DNA from: Gemmatimonas sp.
GTDB taxonomy: Bacteria > Gemmatimonadota > Gemmatimonadetes > Gemmatimonadales > Gemmatimonadaceae
Assembly: GCF_021298855.1 (NCBI RefSeq)
Contig: NZ_JAJTHI010000046.1
Span: 1-34,702, forward strand
Direction: 5' to 3'
DNA length: 34,702 nt
Positions within the stretch are counted from its first letter, which is position 1, and every line of letters starts with the position of its first letter. The translations under genes and the position numbers were made by a program. Of this stretch, positions 31,651 through 34,702 are shown piece after piece. The notes beneath the pieces are model-generated. The model was not told where the DNA came from. It did no database searches and saw only the letters and a list, made by a program, of their open reading frames with translations.

Positions 31651-32601
31651 ATGACCGGTCCACTCCGCATAGGAACCCGCAGCTCCGAGCTCGCCCTCTT
31701 TCAGGCCCGCCAGGTGGCATCAATGCTGGCCGCCATCGGCGTCGAGTCGGAGCTCGTGACGTACACCACCATCGGTGACCGCATTCTCGACAAGCCGCTG
31801 TCGGCGATTGGCGAGAAGGGGCTCTTCACCGCCGAGCTTGAAGCAGACCTGCTGGCCGGTCGTACCGACTGTGCGGTGCATTCGCTCAAGGACCTGCCCA
31901 CGGCCGATCCCGAGGGATTGACGGTGGTGGCGCTGCTCGAGCGCGAAGATCCGCGCGATGCGTTCGTAACGCGCCCCGGCATCACGGCCACCAGGTTGGA
32001 AGAGCTGCCGGAAGGCGCGAAGGTGGGCACGAGTTCCTTGCGGCGCCGCGCACAGTTGCGCGCCCTGCGCCCCGATCTCGAGGTGTGCGAACTGCGCGGC
32101 AACGTGGGCACGCGCCTCCGCAAGATCGACGAAGGGCAGGTGGATGCGGCGCTGCTGGCGGCGGCGGGACTGCGCCGCCTCGGCCTCGGACACCGCATCG
32201 TGTCGCTGCTCAATGCGCCCGACTGGCTCGGCGCACCGGGGCAGGGGGCCATTGCGGTGCAGGCGCGCGCAAATGACGAGAAGATGCTCGGCATCCTGCG
32301 CCAGCTCGATCACGCCCCCACGCGTCTCGCGGTGAGCGCCGAGCGCGCGCTGCTGGCGAGCCTCGAGGGCGGGTGCCAGGTGCCGATCGGTGCGGCCACG
32401 CTCGACGAGCCCGAGTACGGCCTCATGCTGCATGGCATCGTGGCCAGCATCGATGGCTCCACGGTGGTGCGCGGTGGCTTGCCCATCGATCGGCAGGATC
32501 CCGCCGCGAGTGGCCGCGAGCTCGCGCGCCAGCTGCACGCTGCGGGCGGCGCCGGCATCCTGGCGGAGCTGCGCGAGGCGCAGGCACCGAAGCACTCCTG
32601 A
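31651..32601 (+). CDS. hemC: Hydroxymethylbilane synthase (porphobilinogen deaminase)
   Basis: This 316-aa cytoplasmic enzyme polymerises four porphobilinogens to hydroxymethylbilane on a dipyrromethane cofactor. The cofactor Cys is C242 in [11 protein letters not shown]. Other family motifs are [14 protein letters not shown] at the N-terminus, [11 protein letters not shown] (77-83, with the catalytic Asp), [11 protein letters not shown] and [13 protein letters not shown] (Arg cluster for substrate carboxylates). Length is normal. The ATG at 31651 follows a TAGCTT box with no Shine-Dalgarno. HemB, encoded 35 nt downstream, makes its substrate, and HemD, encoded upstream, uses its product. Confidence 0.97.
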   Translation: MTGPLRIGTRSSELALFQARQVASMLAAIGVESELVTYTTIGDRILDKPLSAIGEKGLFTAELEADLLAGRTDCAVHSLKDLPTADPEGLTVVALLEREDPRDAFVTRPGITATRLEELPEGAKVGTSSLRRRAQLRALRPDLEVCELRGNVGTRLRKIDEGQVDAALLAAAGLRRLGLGHRIVSLLNAPDWLGAPGQGAIAVQARANDEKMLGILRQLDHAPTRLAVSAERALLASLEGGCQVPIGAATLDEPEYGLMLHGIVASIDGSTVVRGGLPIDRQDPAASGRELARQLHAAGGAGILAELREAQAPKHS

Positions 32602-32636
32602 AGCCCTTCCGAAGAACTCCTGAACGAGAGCCGGTC

Positions 32637-33671
32637 GTGACCGAAGGCACTTTCAGCACCGAAGCGTTCGACCCGAGCGAGTTCGGCATGGCGCGACCCC
32701 ACCCGGTGCGTCTGCGCCGGCTGCGTCGCACCGAGGCCATTCGCCGCGCGGTGCGCGAGACGCGCCTCGACCCCGCGCAGTTCATCTGGCCGCTGTTCGT
32801 GCGGTCGGGTGAAGGGTTCCGTCAGCCCATCGGCAGCATGCCCGGGGTGTACCAGACGAGCGTGGACGAACTGCTCAAGGATGCGCAGCGGGCGGTGGAC
32901 GCGAAGATCGGCGGCATCCTGCTCTTCGGCATTCCCGACACGAAGGACGATATCGGCTCGTCCGCGTGGGATCCGCACGGTCCGGTCGTGGAGGCGGTGC
33001 GCGCGGTGAAGCGGGCGTTCCCGCAGCTGCTCGTCATCACCGACGTGTGCATGTGCGAGTACACGAGCCACGGCCACTGCGGCGTGCTCACCGCCGACGG
33101 TGACGTGGACAACGATGCCACGCTGCTGCTGCTGGCCAAGGAAGCCATCGCGCACGCCGAGGCGGGCGCCGACATGGTGGCGCCCAGCGACATGATGGAC
33201 CATCGCATTGGGCACCTGCGGGAGGCGCTCGACGACGAGGGGTACGCGCATGTGCCCATCATGAGCTATGCGGCCAAGTACGCCTCGGCGTTCTACGGCC
33301 CGTTCCGCGAGGCCGCGGAGAGTACGCCCACCTTCGGCGACCGCCGCAGCTACCAGATGGATCCGGCCAACGCCCGCGAGGCGCTGCGCGAAGTGCGTCT
33401 GGATGTGGAGGAAGGCGCGGACATCCTCATGGTGAAGCCCGCCGGCGCCTACCTCGACATCATCGCGGCCGTGAAGCGCGAGACCGGGTTGCCACTCTGC
33501 GCGTATCAGGTGAGTGGCGAGTACTCCATGATCAAGGCCGCCGCCGAGCGCGGCTGGATTGACGGAGAGCGGGCGATGATGGAATCGCTCGTGGCCATCG
33601 CACGCGCCGGCGCCGATCTCATCATCACCTACTTCGCCATCGACGCGGCCGCCGTGCTGGCGCGCCGTTGA
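32637..33671 (+). CDS. hemB: Delta-aminolevulinic acid dehydratase (porphobilinogen synthase)
   Basis: This 344-aa enzyme condenses two 5-aminolevulinates to porphobilinogen. The active-site zinc cysteines are present ([14 protein letters not shown]138, C140, C148), so this is a Zn-dependent type rather than the Mg/Asp type. The two Schiff-base lysines are K214 ([16 protein letters not shown]) and K267 ([12 protein letters not shown]). The start is GTG at 32637. An ATG at 32688 would give [14 protein letters not shown], closer to typical HemB N-termini, and either could be right. It lies in a unit with hemC and ppa; its stop is 20 nt before the ppa ATG. Confidence 0.97.
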   Translation: MTEGTFSTEAFDPSEFGMARPHPVRLRRLRRTEAIRRAVRETRLDPAQFIWPLFVRSGEGFRQPIGSMPGVYQTSVDELLKDAQRAVDAKIGGILLFGIPDTKDDIGSSAWDPHGPVVEAVRAVKRAFPQLLVITDVCMCEYTSHGHCGVLTADGDVDNDATLLLLAKEAIAHAEAGADMVAPSDMMDHRIGHLREALDDEGYAHVPIMSYAAKYASAFYGPFREAAESTPTFGDRRSYQMDPANAREALREVRLDVEEGADILMVKPAGAYLDIIAAVKRETGLPLCAYQVSGEYSMIKAAAERGWIDGERAMMESLVAIARAGADLIITYFAIDAAAVLARR

Positions 33672-33691
33672 ACCATCCCGGAGTCCGCCAC

Positions 33692-34231
33692 ATGCTGCAC
33701 AATCCCTGGCACGACATTGCCCCGGGCTACGCGCCGCCGGAGCAGGTCACGGCCATCATCGAGATCCCGTCGGGTTCGCGCAACAAGTACGAACTGGACA
33801 AGGAAACCGGGCACTTCAAGCTCGATCGCGTGCTGTATTCCGCCGTGCACTATCCGGGCGACTACGGGTTCATCCCGCGCACGTTGCACGAAGACGGCGA
33901 CCCGCTCGATGTGCTGGTGAAGATCAACGAGCCCACCTTTCCCGGCTGCCAGATCAATGCGCGTCCCATCGGGGTGCTCATGATGCTCGACAAGGGGGAG
34001 CCCGACGACAAGATCCTGGCGGTCCCGGCGGACGATCCGTACTACTCGGATGTGTTCGACATTGCCGATCTGTCGCCGCACTACCTCAAGGAGGTCGAGC
34101 ACTTCTTCCAGATCTACAAGGATCTCGAGGGGAAGCGCATGGAGATCATGGGGTGGCGCAAGAGCGAGGCGGCCATGGAGATCGTGAAGGAGTCGATCGC
34201 GCGCTACGCGCGCCAGTACGCGGCGGAGTAG
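33692..34231 (+). CDS. ppa: Inorganic pyrophosphatase (family I)
   Basis: This 179-aa cytoplasmic enzyme hydrolyses pyrophosphate, pulling biosynthetic reactions forward. The family I signature DGDPLDVLV is at 68-76, with the metal-binding Asp residues 68, 70 and 73. Other active-site segments are EIPSGSRNKYELDKETG, YPGDYGFIP, and the DDPYYSDVFDI and YKDLEGK region. Length is typical of bacterial hexameric enzymes. The ATG at 33692 has GGAG 8 nt upstream; a TTG at 33668 overlapping the hemB stop is less likely. PPi is a product of acetyl-CoA synthetase (in this window), but adjacency to hemB looks incidental. Confidence 0.96.
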   Translation: MLHNPWHDIAPGYAPPEQVTAIIEIPSGSRNKYELDKETGHFKLDRVLYSAVHYPGDYGFIPRTLHEDGDPLDVLVKINEPTFPGCQINARPIGVLMMLDKGEPDDKILAVPADDPYYSDVFDIADLSPHYLKEVEHFFQIYKDLEGKRMEIMGWRKSEAAMEIVKESIARYARQYAAE

Positions 34232-34244
34232 GGGCGGAGTCGCG

Positions 34245-34470
34245 TTTGGGTCGTGGCGGGATTGTGGCTTGGTCATGGCTTTGCCATGGCTGGGTCGTGG
34301 TTTGGTCGTGGTTTGGTCGTGGCTTGGTCGTGGCAGGCGGTGGTAGCCCGCCCCCGTCACGCCATGCACCCCCTGCGCGCGTTGCTTCGGGGGTGGCCGA
34401 GGCGCTGACGCGCCCGGCGTCACCCCCTCAGAGACGCGCTACGGGCGGCATGGCGCGCCGGGGGCTGACA
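34245..34470 (+). repeat. Intergenic element, family A copy 2: GGTCGTGG tandem repeats plus conserved block
   Basis: Positions 34245-34340 consist of degenerate TTTGGTCGTGG units (at least four clear copies plus variants such as TTGCCATGGC). Then follow CACCCCCTGCGCGCGTTGCTT, GGGGTGGCCG (34390-34399), CCGGCGTCACCCCCTCAG (34414-34431) and GACGCGCTACGGGCGGC. The same elements in the same order occur inverted at 1420-1616, including the identical 18-mer. It lies directly downstream of ppa, as copy 1 lies downstream of acnA. Confidence 0.7.
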
Positions 34471-34702
34471 CTCGTGTGCCGCGCGGGGGCCTGCACGCAA
34501 TGCCAGCCCGCAGCGGGCCGCGCCCCCCGCCGGGCGGCTCTGGGGGGGTGCCGGCGGCGCGCCGCGCAACAGCGCGGCGACGCCCGGCCATCCCCGAAGC
34601 CACGCGCGAAGGGGTGGTGCGGAACCGCGGCGGGCGGTCGATCGCGCCCGGCGACCGCGCCATCGTTCGGGCGCATGGCGTACAGGTGACCCGCCCCCGT
34701 CA
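34471..34702. other. GC-rich tail with no supported gene
   Basis: The open frames here are Arg/Gly/Pro-rich and look like translated GC-rich non-coding DNA. GCCCGCCCCCGTCA at the right edge repeats a sequence at 34348-34361, so this may be the continuation of the family A element or the edge of another one. No gene, promoter or terminator can be supported. Confidence 0.4.

Noticed and set aside
34153-34689. 178-aa plus-strand frame at the right end
   Set aside because: It starts inside ppa in another frame and then translates the tandem repeats and GC-rich tail; no protein-like features.

Overview
The window is strongly GC-rich chromosomal DNA, densely packed with ordinary housekeeping genes. 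The gene content, the short proteins of unknown family, the secreted proteins with C-termini of the first-gene type, and the degenerate short-tandem-repeat intergenic elements suggest a member of the Gemmatimonadota (Gemmatimonas-like). This assignment is an inference from gene style, not from a marker gene. No rRNA, tRNA, CRISPR array, transposase, phage gene or defence system was seen.

Layout. 1-1300: the 3' part of a secreted protein of unknown role converges on a periplasmic 1-Cys peroxiredoxin. 1300-5560 (minus strand): aconitase acnA, preceded by a MarR regulator and an SRPBCC protein under a promoter with two TACGTNNACGTA operators. 5620-7780: an OmpR-type response regulator and histidine kinase. 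7900-8280: an orphan FliS-like protein. 8440-14140: a CusCBA/CzcCBA-type heavy-metal RND efflux operon (outer-membrane channel, lipoprotein adaptor, inner-membrane pump), probably served by the upstream two-component system. 14250-15550: a 78-aa protein and pseudouridine-5'-phosphate glycosidase psuG. 15640-20646: two TPR proteins and a fused two-domain M16 metalloprotease. 20812-25836: a membrane protein with a glycosidase-like domain, a CDP-alcohol phosphatidyltransferase, an 87-aa unknown, an alpha/beta-hydrolase-fold protein lacking the usual catalytic His, a membrane-anchored DsbA-like protein and a 119-aa unknown. 26063-28027: acetyl-CoA synthetase acs. 28147-34231: ccmABCD (cytochrome c maturation heme export), hemD, hemC, hemB and ppa, so tetrapyrrole synthesis and heme delivery sit together.

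Two recurrent non-coding patterns are the most interesting content. (1) Several genes have a TAGCTT-like hexamer followed by a gap of about 6 nt and then the start codon (8446, 22413, 24369, 28135, 31639, and 24336 on the minus strand). This is the geometry expected of -10 boxes driving leaderless mRNAs. (2) The larger intergenic gaps are filled by non-autonomous, often palindromic elements built from degenerate short tandem repeats. One family occurs three times plus a single arm (20652-20805, 25904-26056, 31434-31599; arm at 30608-30652). Its ends share the layout GC-hairpin, T-run, GTTGACAAGG, then GGGGGCAGG-type repeats. A second family occurs at both window ends (about 1420-1616 and 34245-34470). 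Two further elements of similar design occur once each (7798-7912 and 25192-25490). These elements reach into coding sequence at hemD (N-terminus) and the 119-aa gene (C-terminus).
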